64,000 bases of DNA, taken from assembly GCF_011059145.1 (NCBI RefSeq), contig NZ_JAALLT010000001.1:789250-853249 (forward strand), read 5' to 3'. Positions within the stretch are counted from its first letter, which is position 1. Each line of letters opens with the position of its first letter. The notes beneath the pieces are model-generated. The model had not been told where the DNA came from. It made no database searches and worked only from the letters and a program-made list of their open reading frames with translations. The translations under genes and the position numbers were made by a program. Shown piece by piece: positions 1 through 8,121 of this stretch. This DNA is from Halalkalibaculum roseum. Its GTDB lineage: Bacteria > Bacteroidota > Rhodothermia > Balneolales > Balneolaceae.

Positions 1-269
1 ATATTGATGATTTAACATTTTCTTCGAAAAATTTTATACCAAAAGCGGTAATTCAAAATATCCTTGATGTAATAAGACATTCCCCATTTAAATTTCATCC
101 TCGTAAGACGAAAACGAACATTGGAATAACGGAAGTCACGGGAGTCTTGGTAAAAAATAATGGCTTAGTTGCACCTGAAAGGAAATTCCAGAAACTGGAG
201 AAGCTCAAGCAAAATTCAAAAAAGGCTATTGGGTTGAGAGGGCATATAAAGGCAATTTCAAAAAAATGA
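1..269 (+). CDS. Reverse transcriptase, C-terminal part (retron-like), cut by window start
   Basis: Only the last 88 or so codons are present; the gene begins outside the window. The reading frame opens with IDDLTFSS, which is the end of the catalytic [Y]xDD box of reverse transcriptases, the first residue being split by the window edge. About 40 residues later comes EVTGVLV, the VTG motif that in retron-type enzymes lies just after the catalytic palm, then a lysine-rich thumb-like tail ending LRGHIKAISKK. The DLTFS context plus VTG favours a retron or related defence reverse transcriptase over a group II intron enzyme. The DNA is visibly AT-rich compared with the region after 3 kb. Two genes follow on the same strand and probably belong to the same system. 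The non-coding RNA expected for a retron would lie upstream, out of view. Confidence 0.75.
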   Translation, partial: IDDLTFSSKNFIPKAVIQNILDVIRHSPFKFHPRKTKTNIGITEVTGVLVKNNGLVAPERKFQKLEKLKQNSKKAIGLRGHIKAISKK

Positions 270-325
270 ATTAGCGTTTACACTATAGTTTATCATCTTT
301 AAAGGCTATCATTTGGAGGTTAATA

Positions 326-1567
326 ATGCAGAAAAAATCAATTGGTTCATGGGTCGTTCATCATTCTAACAAGCTAGATGGATACATTCACAGTCCCGAA
401 TTTAAGAATATCAAAGTCGCTGGTAAGTGTGGTACACTTCTTTCTGCAATAACTGAAGATAAAGATTCCTCCATTACTAATACTAAATTGGAGGCGCTAG
501 CAGCCTCATCAAATATTGATACTACTTTTGAGTTACCGAGGCTATTAGAAGTATTAGAAAATAATCACTTAATTGAGAGAAATCAGAATGGGATAGAAGT
601 ATTAGGCTTAACAAATAGTGCAGTTTTATCACAAACCTCAGATATTTTTAAAGAGCTTAAACCCTCCAGATTAGAACGTGCCAGCCTTGAATTGGCAGAC
701 TTATGTTCAGATAGACCCCAATTGGAAACTAAAGCTAAAGAGTATGTTTCCGATACCTATAAATTATCAAATGAAGAATCAACCAAGCTCTTAAGTAATT
801 CAGAAGAAATTGGGTTTACTGACTTTGAACAATTATCCAATGAAAATAAAATCTACTTTAATGGTTATTTATTTAAACACGAATCGATTCCCAAAATTAA
901 TGCTGTATTAGCTTCTTTATCAGATGCAGAAAATAGAAAAGTTGTAGAAGCAAATGAATATTTAGAAAAATTTGGTTGTGTCGAATCGAAAGATTTGGAA
1001 AAGCTATTGGGAAAAGATCTTTTTGAAAAACTTTTATCAATCGGCATGTACGAATTAAATCAAGTAAGTAATGATTCCGAAAGTGTTATTTATGTAACGA
1101 GGCCTCAGGCGTTTGTAAAATTTCAAGATCCAAGTAATACTGATACTTTTGATCTAGCAAAAAGCTTAGTTGCTTCGATTACTTATGGTATTAACAGAAG
1201 AAGTGCTAAGGATGGTAGGATTCGAATGGTAGAATTATTAATGCAGAAACTACTTAGAGGTAAATGGGTTGGCCCAGCTAAAGCAATTGGAGAAGACTAT
1301 AGAATTCTTGAAACGAAGAAAGTGGTTAAGGTTAAAAGGGAAGGTTACGGTTTTTCAATGAAACTGTTAAAAAAAGAAATTGGAGAAATTGCTTTAAAGG
1401 TTATTCAGGAAGGAGATGCTAGTGAGAAATCGCTTGATAGGTTTCCTGGTTCACCAGTCACAAACTATATTCCACCTGAGCAAAATAGATCAATTCTTAG
1501 AAAACAGCAGCAGAATCAAAATTTAGATCTAAGAGAAATTTTAAACTCTATTAGAACAGAAAATTAG
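326..1567 (+). CDS. Unknown 413-residue protein, partner of the reverse transcriptase module
   Basis: I do not recognise the family. The start is supported by a good ribosome site (GGAGG, 7 bases before ATG). There is no signal peptide or membrane segment, so the protein is cytosolic. Residues about 50-100 read like a winged-helix unit (short helices, then an IERNQNGIEVLGLT hairpin), and a second similar helix-helix-strand stretch lies near 205-265. The C-terminal third is basic (KKVVKVKREGYG, LLKKEIGE) and ends in a glutamine-rich tail. It lies 56 bp after the reverse transcriptase gene, and its stop is one base from the start of the next gene, so the three genes are very likely one transcript. 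It could be the effector or DNA-binding component of a retron-like defence system. That role is inferred from context only. Confidence 0.7.
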   Translation: MQKKSIGSWVVHHSNKLDGYIHSPEFKNIKVAGKCGTLLSAITEDKDSSITNTKLEALAASSNIDTTFELPRLLEVLENNHLIERNQNGIEVLGLTNSAVLSQTSDIFKELKPSRLERASLELADLCSDRPQLETKAKEYVSDTYKLSNEESTKLLSNSEEIGFTDFEQLSNENKIYFNGYLFKHESIPKINAVLASLSDAENRKVVEANEYLEKFGCVESKDLEKLLGKDLFEKLLSIGMYELNQVSNDSESVIYVTRPQAFVKFQDPSNTDTFDLAKSLVASITYGINRRSAKDGRIRMVELLMQKLLRGKWVGPAKAIGEDYRILETKKVVKVKREGYGFSMKLLKKEIGEIALKVIQEGDASEKSLDRFPGSPVTNYIPPEQNRSILRKQQQNQNLDLREILNSIRTEN

Positions 1568-1568
1568 T

Positions 1569-2630
1569 ATGCCAAAGAATATTAAGGATTTATCAAAAGG
1601 TAATAAAACCGAGGAGATTCTCAGATATTATTTCAAAGGTCTAGGTTTTTACGTTGTTAGAGGTGTTCAGGTTAATTATAAGAATGTAAATATTACAGAT
1701 ATTGATCTATTACTATACAATAAAAATTCTAGTTTTAGCAAAGAGAGAATAAATGTTGATATAAAAGACAAAAAGAAGCCTAAAGCAGTCGAAAGAATAT
1801 TTTGGACTAAAGGTATTCAAAACAACTTAGGTCTAGACAAGTGCATTGTGGCAACAAGTGATAGTAGACCGGAAGTGACCGAGTTTGGAAAAAAACAGGA
1901 TGTTGTTGTATTAGATGGAAGTTTTTTGTCTGAACTTAAAAGAAGAGATTTTAAAATTGATCGAGTTAGCGAAGAATATTTAAAAGAAGAGCTCTCGAAA
2001 AATGAGTTAAATAAGTTTTTGGGAGACTGGTGGAGCAGATATGAGATGTCAAAAACACGCTTAATATCTGGTCTAAATTTTTCAGGATTCAATCAGTGTT
2101 TAGAAGACATAAAATTACTCTTTCAGGACATAATATCGCACCCAACAAAATCTGCTTATTACTTAAGATATCTTTATTTAATAATATCTCATTCTTTAGT
2201 GATTATTGATTATATAATTGGTTCAATTCCTTTTATGAGCCAAGAAGAAAAATTGGATTTATTAAATGAAGGTTTTAAGCATGGTACCCAAGGAAAGGCA
2301 AAGACTGATCACATTTTGGGTATAGTTAGTAAATTAGTTTCAGCGTATGTTACTGATGGAGATAAGATTATAAGACAGATAAAAAAAGATTTAGACTCAA
2401 CATCAAAAGATATACCTACAGAGGTTCTATCTGAATTCTTTTCAAACACTTCAAACACAAATCATCTCTTTGATTATGCGAAAAGATTTGAATTTGTAGG
2501 CTTTAAAAAAGAGGTGGTTCACCCTGATAAACTGGAAAGTGATTTGAAGGGATTATTGGCTCTTTATCTTGATTTCAGTCAAATCTCTAGAAAAGATTTC
2601 TTTGGGATTGCTCCAAAAGAAGTTAAATAG
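1569..2630 (+). CDS. Predicted PD-(D/E)xK-type nuclease, 353 residues
   Basis: The ATG follows the stop of the preceding gene by one base, so translation is probably coupled. The N-terminal 110 residues have the order expected of a restriction-endonuclease-like fold: an early helix with a glutamate (KTEEILRYYFKGLGF), a strand with acidic residues (NITDIDLLLYN), then INVDIKDKKKP, in which DxK replaces the more usual ExK. A further strand (DKCIVATSDS) follows. The rest is helical with one hydrophobic stretch (LIISHSLVIIDYIIG, near 205-220) that could be a buried helix. No named family is recognised. As last gene of the reverse transcriptase cluster it is a good candidate for the toxic nuclease effector. 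This is inference from fold-like motifs and position. Confidence 0.65.
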   Translation: MPKNIKDLSKGNKTEEILRYYFKGLGFYVVRGVQVNYKNVNITDIDLLLYNKNSSFSKERINVDIKDKKKPKAVERIFWTKGIQNNLGLDKCIVATSDSRPEVTEFGKKQDVVVLDGSFLSELKRRDFKIDRVSEEYLKEELSKNELNKFLGDWWSRYEMSKTRLISGLNFSGFNQCLEDIKLLFQDIISHPTKSAYYLRYLYLIISHSLVIIDYIIGSIPFMSQEEKLDLLNEGFKHGTQGKAKTDHILGIVSKLVSAYVTDGDKIIRQIKKDLDSTSKDIPTEVLSEFFSNTSNTNHLFDYAKRFEFVGFKKEVVHPDKLESDLKGLLALYLDFSQISRKDFFGIAPKEVK

Positions 2631-2707
2631 TTGTACTATCGTTGTACCAATATCTTAAATAGCCAGCCTAAGTAGTTGTAAATAAACAACATAGACAAGT
2701 GTGTAAG

Positions 2708-2794
2708 TACCCGAGGCCGGACTCGAACCGGCACGATGGTTTAGCCATCATCGGATTTTAAGTCCGACGCGTCTACCAATTCCGCCACTCGGGC
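2708..2794 (-). tRNA. tRNA-Leu, anticodon UAA
   Basis: Read on the minus strand, the 87-nt sequence has a 7-bp acceptor stem (GCCCGAG with CTCGGGT, one G-U pair) and a leucine-type D loop (GGTAGAC). The anticodon stem TCGGA/TCCGA carries loop CTTAAAA, giving anticodon TAA. A long class II variable arm and a T arm with GGTTCGAGTCC follow. CCA is not encoded. Its 3' end faces the AT-rich reverse transcriptase module and its 5' half is repeated at 57116-57155. Confidence 0.97.
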
Positions 2795-2795
2795 A
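2756..2795 (-). repeat. Left copy of 40-bp tRNA-Leu direct repeat
   Basis: This part of the intact tRNA gene (5' end through the anticodon loop) recurs at 57116-57155 with 38 of 40 bases identical and in the same orientation. It is a possible attachment-site core. Confidence 0.6.
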
Positions 2796-3270
2796 ATTTT
2801 TGAAATCAATTGCCTGACAACGACTTAGGACAAAATTTGCCAGTTTTCAGTTTGCTTCCATATCGTACTTTTCCAGGATAAAATTACCCCATTTTGGTAA
2901 CAAACAGGTAACAAAGTCCTGTCAACAATATGTAATTGAACACTCATGAAATTGAGACTGCAAATATAAGGGATTGGGAAGTACTTCTACAAAGTAATCT
3001 TACAATTTAGTTTTCTTACTTAAACCTTGAAGCTTTGGATATTTTAAAACCAGGCTCTATCAAAGTGTGAAGATCGCTAGATTACCTGCTTTGTAATTTT
3101 TTTAATAGGTGAGTGTTTAACAAAAAGTTGATCCGAAAATTGGTAATAAATTTATAAAAAGCCTTATAGTGGAAATATTTCAAGATAATGCAATCGATAT
3201 TCAGTCGTTTGCAAATATTTCCATGTCTAATTTTTAATCGAGTGATAACATATTATTGGTAAGCGTACTA
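2796..3270. other. Gene-free stretch upstream of tRNA-Leu
   Basis: About 475 bases of AT-rich DNA with no credible reading frame. It must hold the promoter of the minus-strand tRNA near its left end. I see no integrase remnant, terminator or clear repeat in it. Confidence 0.5.
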
Positions 3271-4170
3271 TCAATCGGTCTTTTCAAATACCATACGGTA
3301 ATGATCGAATATTTCACGCTCAAAGCAAATCTTGTTTGGACCGGTACTGAGCAGTGCCCTGAAATTAATGTCGGTAAGATATTTAGGTAAGAGCGTAAGT
3401 AAAAAGCCGAATTTCTTCAGGTTAAACGACCGGTATCTTTTTTCCCACTGGCTTATCGTTTCAATATAGTCTAATCGGCCACTGCTTTTACTTATCAGTT
3501 TAAAAAGGGGTTTGGCATTTTTAACCACCATCTCTGATCCATAGGGTAACCATGATCCGGGGAATTGTTTCTCCATCAATGCTAATATGTAGGCATCGGA
3601 ACCTTTTTTGGCTTTAATATCGATATGTTCATACTCGATCATGTTTTTGCTAAATACCATTGTTTGCAGGTACATCCTACCCCCAGATGGCATCAGGTCG
3701 TACACCGTACGGAAAAACCGGCGATACACCTCTTCCTGTTTTCCCGCTTTATACTCCTCAACCGAGCAGAAATGTTCAAAGGCACCCAGCGAAGCCACGG
3801 CATCAAATGTTCCGTAATCATCCGATGTTACTTCCAAACAGTTCTTGTTATAGACCTCCAGCCCGTTTTTTCTGCACGTTTCGGCCTGGGCGTCGGAGAG
3901 CGTAAGGCCAATACACGATGCACCGACTTCGTTGGCAATATAATTGACCAAAGGACCCCAGCCGCATCCCATGTCCAGCACACGGCTTTCGGGGGTGATA
4001 TTCAACTGTTCCACAATAAACCGATGCTTCGCTTCCTGGGCCTGCTCGAGGGTCATGGAGAAATCCCCGTTGTACATGGCTCCGCTGAAATCAGCCATTT
4101 CCCCCATACTTAGCCGGAAAATCCGGTCAATGGTACTATAGGTAAAATTGAGATCTTGTTTGTCGGCCAT
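3271..4170 (-). CDS. Cyclopropane-fatty-acid-synthase-like SAM methyltransferase
   Basis: The 299-residue protein carries the SAM-binding glycine motif VLDMGCGWGP near residue 73 and the family-typical GAFEHFCSVEEY. CFA/mycolic-acid methyltransferases transfer a methyl group from SAM to the double bond of membrane acyl chains, making cyclopropane or methyl-branched lipids. The length fits the short (mycolic-acid-type) members rather than the about 380-residue E. coli Cfa, which has an extra N-terminal domain. It is cytosolic with no signal peptide. It stands alone, separated from the cold-shock gene upstream by a hairpin terminator. Membrane-lipid modification fits the stress theme of the region (a desaturase lies at 41.5 kb). 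The exact substrate cannot be read from sequence; a small-molecule methyltransferase is the alternative. Confidence 0.8.
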   Translation of the reverse strand: MADKQDLNFTYSTIDRIFRLSMGEMADFSGAMYNGDFSMTLEQAQEAKHRFIVEQLNITPESRVLDMGCGWGPLVNYIANEVGASCIGLTLSDAQAETCRKNGLEVYNKNCLEVTSDDYGTFDAVASLGAFEHFCSVEEYKAGKQEEVYRRFFRTVYDLMPSGGRMYLQTMVFSKNMIEYEHIDIKAKKGSDAYILALMEKQFPGSWLPYGSEMVVKNAKPLFKLISKSSGRLDYIETISQWEKRYRSFNLKKFGFLLTLLPKYLTDINFRALLSTGPNKICFEREIFDHYRMVFEKTD

Positions 4171-4208
4171 AAGTTTTATATATGAGTTAAATGAATTCAG
4201 AAACTAAA

Positions 4209-4241
4209 AAAAGCCTGTTCAACTTAATGAAGCAGGCTTTT
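4209..4241 (-). terminator. Terminator after the cold-shock gene
   Basis: A 9-bp perfect stem (AAAAGCCTG/CAGGCTTTT) around a 15-base loop, followed on the minus strand by a T run. It separates the cold-shock gene from the methyltransferase gene. Confidence 0.8.
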
Positions 4242-4271
4242 AATTCGAGTTTGAATACCTTCTAACTATTC

Positions 4272-4484
4272 TTAGTTCAGGCTTCGTACGTTAATTGCAC
4301 TTTTGCCTTTCGGTGTATCTTCAATATCAAATTCCACGGCTTCACCGTCTTCAAAACCCTGGCCATAACCAAGACTTTCGACGTTGTTTTTGTGAACGAA
4401 AATGTCATCTCCTCCTTCTTCGGGAGCGATGAATCCAAATCCTTTTTGTGAATCGAAAAATTTTATTTTGCCTTGTTGTGACAT
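4272..4484 (-). CDS. Cold-shock protein, CspA family
   Basis: A 70-residue single-domain OB-fold protein. It has both RNA-binding motifs: RNP1-like KGFGFIAPEEG and RNP2-like DIFVHKNNV. The start is taken at MSQQGKIKFF, which matches the usual family N-terminus; an upstream ATG seven codons earlier would add an atypical leader. Such proteins bind single-stranded RNA and DNA and melt mRNA structure in cold or stress. The gene is monocistronic with its own terminator downstream and a long upstream region that could hold a structured 5' leader. Confidence 0.93.
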   Translation of the reverse strand: MSQQGKIKFFDSQKGFGFIAPEEGGDDIFVHKNNVESLGYGQGFEDGEAVEFDIEDTPKGKSAINVRSLN

Positions 4485-5007
4485 AGTGTATTGTGTTTTA
4501 AGCACCTGTTGGCTTCGTCATGTGAAAGGAGTTGGGTTAACGCATCATTCCAAAAAGTACACTTCTCAGGTGGGGAATTAAGTATAACATGTAAAGGTAG
4601 TGTTATTTAGGGTATATACCTATTTATTATATACTTACTGTTTAATTTCCATTATGCCTTGATAATATTTACTCTTTTTAATCGGAATACCTGTGGTATA
4701 TTAAACCACTCATCCGTATATAAGTTTTTAATTAATTTTATCGGGTGTACGTTATGTAAGCTGATTGATTTTGGCCCGGTTCTCTACACGTTTACGTTAT
4801 TTAGTACAGCTTAAACCGGATGTGAGTACGTTGTGGCCTGAATAAAACACTGGTTATACCGATTTTCCTGACCGGTGCAACAGGCAAAATCTCAATTATT
4901 GAAATTCAGATTGCTCTTAAAGTGGTAACATACCATTTGTCAGGGAGTAACTAACAGAGTAGCTGATGGCGCTGTTACTCCGGTAACCTTAATATTGTCA
5001 ATTTTAC
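4485..5007. other. Divergent intergenic region between csp and permease genes
   Basis: About 520 bases without a gene. It must contain the promoters of the cold-shock gene (minus) and the permease gene (plus). The three-box motif found elsewhere in the window is absent here. Nothing else is recognisable. Confidence 0.4.
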
Positions 5008-6822
5008 ATGGAATTTGAGCAACTGTTCATTATTGCTGTTTTATTATTTGCTTTTATCGGTTTGGCAATGGATGTATGGAGCCCTGATGCCATCCTACTG
5101 ACGGCTGTGGCTCTTCTTACGGTAAGCGGGGTCATGAGCCTGGAGCAGGCATTTGAGGGTTTTGCAAATACTACCATAATTGCCCTGGGCAGTTTATACG
5201 TGGTATCGGCAGCGATGCGAGAGAGTGGGGCGTTGGACCGGGCCAGTGCAATTATCCTTGGTAGCGAGACCCGGAGCATTCGGCGAATTTTGCTGCGATT
5301 GTGTCCCAGCGTGTCTCTGTATTCAGCCTTTTTAAATAACACCCCGGTGGTAGCTATGGGGATTCCCGCGATCAGAAGCTGGGCTCAAAAAAATAATATA
5401 GTCGTTTCAAAGTTGTTGATGCCGCTTTCCTTTGCCGCTATTCTGGGAGGGCTCTGTACCTTAATAGGAACCAGCACCAACCTGATTACCCATGGACTAC
5501 TGCAAAGCCATGGATTTGCCGGCCTTTCCTTTTTTGAGTTGGCATGGGTGGGCGTACCTTGTGCCATTGTCGGGCTAATGTATCTCGTCTTTATATCTCC
5601 ATTGCTGACCCCGGCCCGACGGGATATCCGGTATGAGGAGGAACAAAAGAGAAAGCTGTTGGTGGAGTATGAAATTGAAGAGGGAGCTGAGGTCATCGGA
5701 AAAACCGTACGGGAATCAGGGCTGGAAAGCTTTCCCGAGTTTTATCTTTCCCGTATAAATCGCAATGAACAGGAGATAGCGCCGGTCCATAAAAACGAGA
5801 AACTGCAGCGGGGAGATCATCTGCTATACGCTGCCCGGGATGGTATTGCCGCCCATGAGCCCGATCTGGAAGGGTACCCTGGGTTGCGGCTTGCTCTTCA
5901 TGCCCCGAGGGATATTGCCAGCAGGGAAAAAAAAGACCGTGAATTGCATCAGGTAGTTGTAAAGGAGGGGTCGCCATTAGTGGGTGCTGCTTTGGAAGAA
6001 GCCCAGCTCCTGGAACGATTCGGTGCCGCCGTGACCGGTGTTCGCAGAAGGGGGAAGCGGGTCGAGCAGCCTCTCGGACCGTTTGTACTGCATTCCGGGG
6101 ATGTGTTGCTGCTTGATACGCATCGCGGGTTCCGGGAAGCCTATGAGAATACTAAGGATTTCTTCCTTACCAGTGCCGCAGGGGGCGAAGCTGCCGGTGC
6201 AGAAAAAGATCTCGATGAATACCGAACTGGAGGTAAAGATCTATATGTTTCGGTAACCGTCTTGCTGGCTATTGTCTCATTGGTCGCCATGGGAGTGGTT
6301 CACATCGCGCTGGCCGGTATTCTGGGTGTAGCGGTGCTTCTGGGTTTTAAGGTTATTAAAGCCGGTGAAGCCCGAAAATCCATTGACTGGACCGTGTTGA
6401 TAGTGATTGGCGCCGCTATTGGTCTGGGTAAGGCAATGGAAGTGAGTGGAACAGCCGAGCTCATCGGCAGGTATATGGCAGAACTGACCAGCGCTTACGG
6501 ACAACGGGCGGTGTTGGCGGGTGTGGTTATTGTGACGGGACTGCTTACCGAGCTTATCACAAACAACGGGGCGGTAGCCCTCATGTTTCCGATTGCCTTG
6601 TCTGTCGCGGAGTCTCAGGGGATTGATGCCCGCGGCTTAGTTATTGCCATCACCGTGATAGCCTCCATGTCTCTGATCACCCCCATCGGTTATCAGACAA
6701 ATCTCATGGTATACGGACCGGGAAATTATCGATTTACCGATTTCTTTAAGGTTGGATTTCTCTTGCAGGTCACACTTTGGTCCGTGGTTATTATACTGGT
6801 TCCCATCTTTTGGCCGATGTAA
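5008..6822 (+). CDS. SLC13/DASS-type permease with two TrkA-C (RCK_C) domains
   Basis: A 604-residue inner-membrane transporter. It has an N-terminal membrane half (residues about 1-200) with FLNNTPVVAMGIP and GTSTNLITHG, the first SNT-type substrate/Na+-binding loop. Two soluble RCK_C-like modules follow (about 215-295 and 305-385). The C-terminal membrane half (about 410-604) has ELITNNGAVALMFP and TPIGYQTNLMVYGPG, the second signature. This layout is typical of bacterial sodium/sulfate, dicarboxylate or inorganic-anion symporters of the DASS group. RCK_C modules in such transporters are thought to sense small ligands. Substrate cannot be assigned. The gene is monocistronic as far as can be seen; a small convergent gene follows on the other strand. 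Confidence 0.88.
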   Translation: MEFEQLFIIAVLLFAFIGLAMDVWSPDAILLTAVALLTVSGVMSLEQAFEGFANTTIIALGSLYVVSAAMRESGALDRASAIILGSETRSIRRILLRLCPSVSLYSAFLNNTPVVAMGIPAIRSWAQKNNIVVSKLLMPLSFAAILGGLCTLIGTSTNLITHGLLQSHGFAGLSFFELAWVGVPCAIVGLMYLVFISPLLTPARRDIRYEEEQKRKLLVEYEIEEGAEVIGKTVRESGLESFPEFYLSRINRNEQEIAPVHKNEKLQRGDHLLYAARDGIAAHEPDLEGYPGLRLALHAPRDIASREKKDRELHQVVVKEGSPLVGAALEEAQLLERFGAAVTGVRRRGKRVEQPLGPFVLHSGDVLLLDTHRGFREAYENTKDFFLTSAAGGEAAGAEKDLDEYRTGGKDLYVSVTVLLAIVSLVAMGVVHIALAGILGVAVLLGFKVIKAGEARKSIDWTVLIVIGAAIGLGKAMEVSGTAELIGRYMAELTSAYGQRAVLAGVVIVTGLLTELITNNGAVALMFPIALSVAESQGIDARGLVIAITVIASMSLITPIGYQTNLMVYGPGNYRFTDFFKVGFLLQVTLWSVVIILVPIFWPM

Positions 6823-6896
6823 AATCTGAGGATACCGGGGAAATGGGGAATGAATATTTGTAGCTGTCCCTATTTACAGTGCAGGGTAAATAATTG

Positions 6897-7061
6897 CTAT
6901 TTTGTCTTGGGCAGAAAGATGGGTTCTTCCAGTCGCAGTATCAAGGCGATACAGGCCACACCAAGCAGCAAATGCATGAAGCCTCCGATTCCGAAACCAA
7001 AAAATGCAACTACCCATAAAATGAATAATATGGCTGCTAAATAGGTCAATCGATTTTTCAT
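6897..7061 (-). CDS. Small hydrophobic membrane protein, 54 residues (lmo0937-like)
   Basis: Minus-strand frame beginning MKNRLTYLAAILFILWVVAF and ending LEEPIFLPKTK. It has two short membrane helices around a central GFGIGGFMHLLL segment. The pattern (short helix, G-x-G-G-x-x-H, second helix) is shared with the two 51-residue proteins at 15409-15564 and 27483-27638, which is good evidence that it is real. Such proteins (lmo0937/DUF5670-like) are common in stress-related gene sets, with unknown function. It may be cotranscribed with the lipoprotein gene upstream at 7221-7598. Confidence 0.7.
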   Translation of the reverse strand: MKNRLTYLAAILFILWVVAFFGFGIGGFMHLLLGVACIALILRLEEPIFLPKTK

Positions 7062-7220
7062 AATTTTTAGGTTCAATTAGTTACTAATTTATAGCTGTTT
7101 CATCCTCTATGGCTTCATCGAGGAAACCATAGTGCGATAATATTCAGCTCTTAAGATTTACCACTATTTCTATCCATCACCATTGTATGCATGTATCTGT
7201 GATTCATGTCGCTGTCTTTT

Positions 7221-7598
7221 TCATAGAGTATCAGGGAGCGATGTTATGAATGGAATATTTATGTATTCAAAATATTGCTGATTTTTTACGAAAGGATTTA
7301 TAATGACTTTTGTTTCTAAAGTACATTGGGATACATGTAAGTCTTTAAAAATTCGGGATGAACTATATTTAATCTCCGAATAGGTAGTGTCGTCGCCGCA
7401 AAAATAGATAAATTGCAGACTGTCAGCATTTGCCGTGACTTCCCATCGAATATAGTGCGATGAACTTCCTCTGGGTTCCTCAACCTGCCAGTAGGTGTTT
7501 ATAATAGCCTTCTCATCTTTACCACATCCTGTGATGGCCATAGATATAAGCTGAGTAGCAACAAAGACAGATGTAATTAGAAAAGTTCTTGTTTTCAT
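7221..7598 (-). CDS. Hypothetical lipoprotein, 125 residues
   Basis: It begins with a lipoprotein signal peptide with lipobox ITGC near residue 24, so the mature protein should be lipid-anchored in the envelope. The mature part (about 100 residues) is mainly beta-strand-like with no recognised domain; it includes two cysteines (IYFCGDD and VSQCTLE). It is preceded by the three-box promoter motif at 7772-7809. Probably the first gene of a short transcript that includes the 54-residue membrane protein. Function unknown. Confidence 0.65.
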   Translation of the reverse strand: MKTRTFLITSVFVATQLISMAITGCGKDEKAIINTYWQVEEPRGSSSHYIRWEVTANADSLQFIYFCGDDTTYSEIKYSSSRIFKDLHVSQCTLETKVIINPFVKNQQYFEYINIPFITSLPDTL

Positions 7599-7771
7599 TT
7601 GAGGAATGATGCTTGGTACCTGATCTTCTTTTTAAAATTCGGAATTGGTTTTCTCCTTCTCAGTCGCAATTTATTTCCCCACCTATTCAGGTAATATACT
7701 TTCTTAATTGAATGGTGGGGATTCCTTGACTACTGCTTGTCTATTAAAATCTACACTTTTTACTGTAACTT

Positions 7772-7809
7772 GCTTTACATGCTTCATTCCCCAACTTACA
7801 TATATCACA
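7772..7809 (-). promoter_or_regulatory. Three-box motif upstream of the 7221-7598 lipoprotein gene
   Basis: Boxes in reading direction: TGTGATATA, TGTAAG (9 bp later), TGTAAA (21 bp later). The last box is about 175 bp before the start codon. Confidence 0.75.
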
Positions 7810-7860
7810 GTTCTATGAGTTATCTCTACATATCAGGTTCAAGGTTACGTTTTTCAGATC

Positions 7861-7898
7861 TGTGAATTATGTAATTTTTTTCTATGAGCTTGTAACGG
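7861..7898 (+). promoter_or_regulatory. Three-box motif upstream of the OmpA/TSP3 gene
   Basis: Boxes TGTGAATTA, TGTAAT (+9) and TGTAACGG (+21). The last box ends about 220 bp before the ATG of the OmpA-type gene. It lies back to back with the minus-strand copy at 7772-7809. Confidence 0.75.
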
Positions 7899-8121
7899 TT
7901 GCACGTTTTAAAATTTGTATTTAAACGCATATTAATTATGATTAATCGGGCAATTGATTGGAAATTTTATGATCATTAGATACAGATAAGCCCTTTCCCA
8001 ATATTTCAGCTTTTAGGTTTCTGAGATGGGTAAGAGGTAATTATCGTCAAAGAGAAAAAATTTCACGAAATAATTCAGGAGATAGTATCATCTCTATACA
8101 TTGTCTACACTTATATTCGAA

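Noticed and set aside
4890-4965. Three-box motif before the SLC13-type permease gene
   Set aside because: GGTAAC and AGTAAC are 22 bp apart and box 1 is missing.
6850-7044. Plus-strand frame of 64 codons
   Set aside because: It is antisense to the 54-residue membrane protein gene on the minus strand, whose sequence matches two paralogues in the window.
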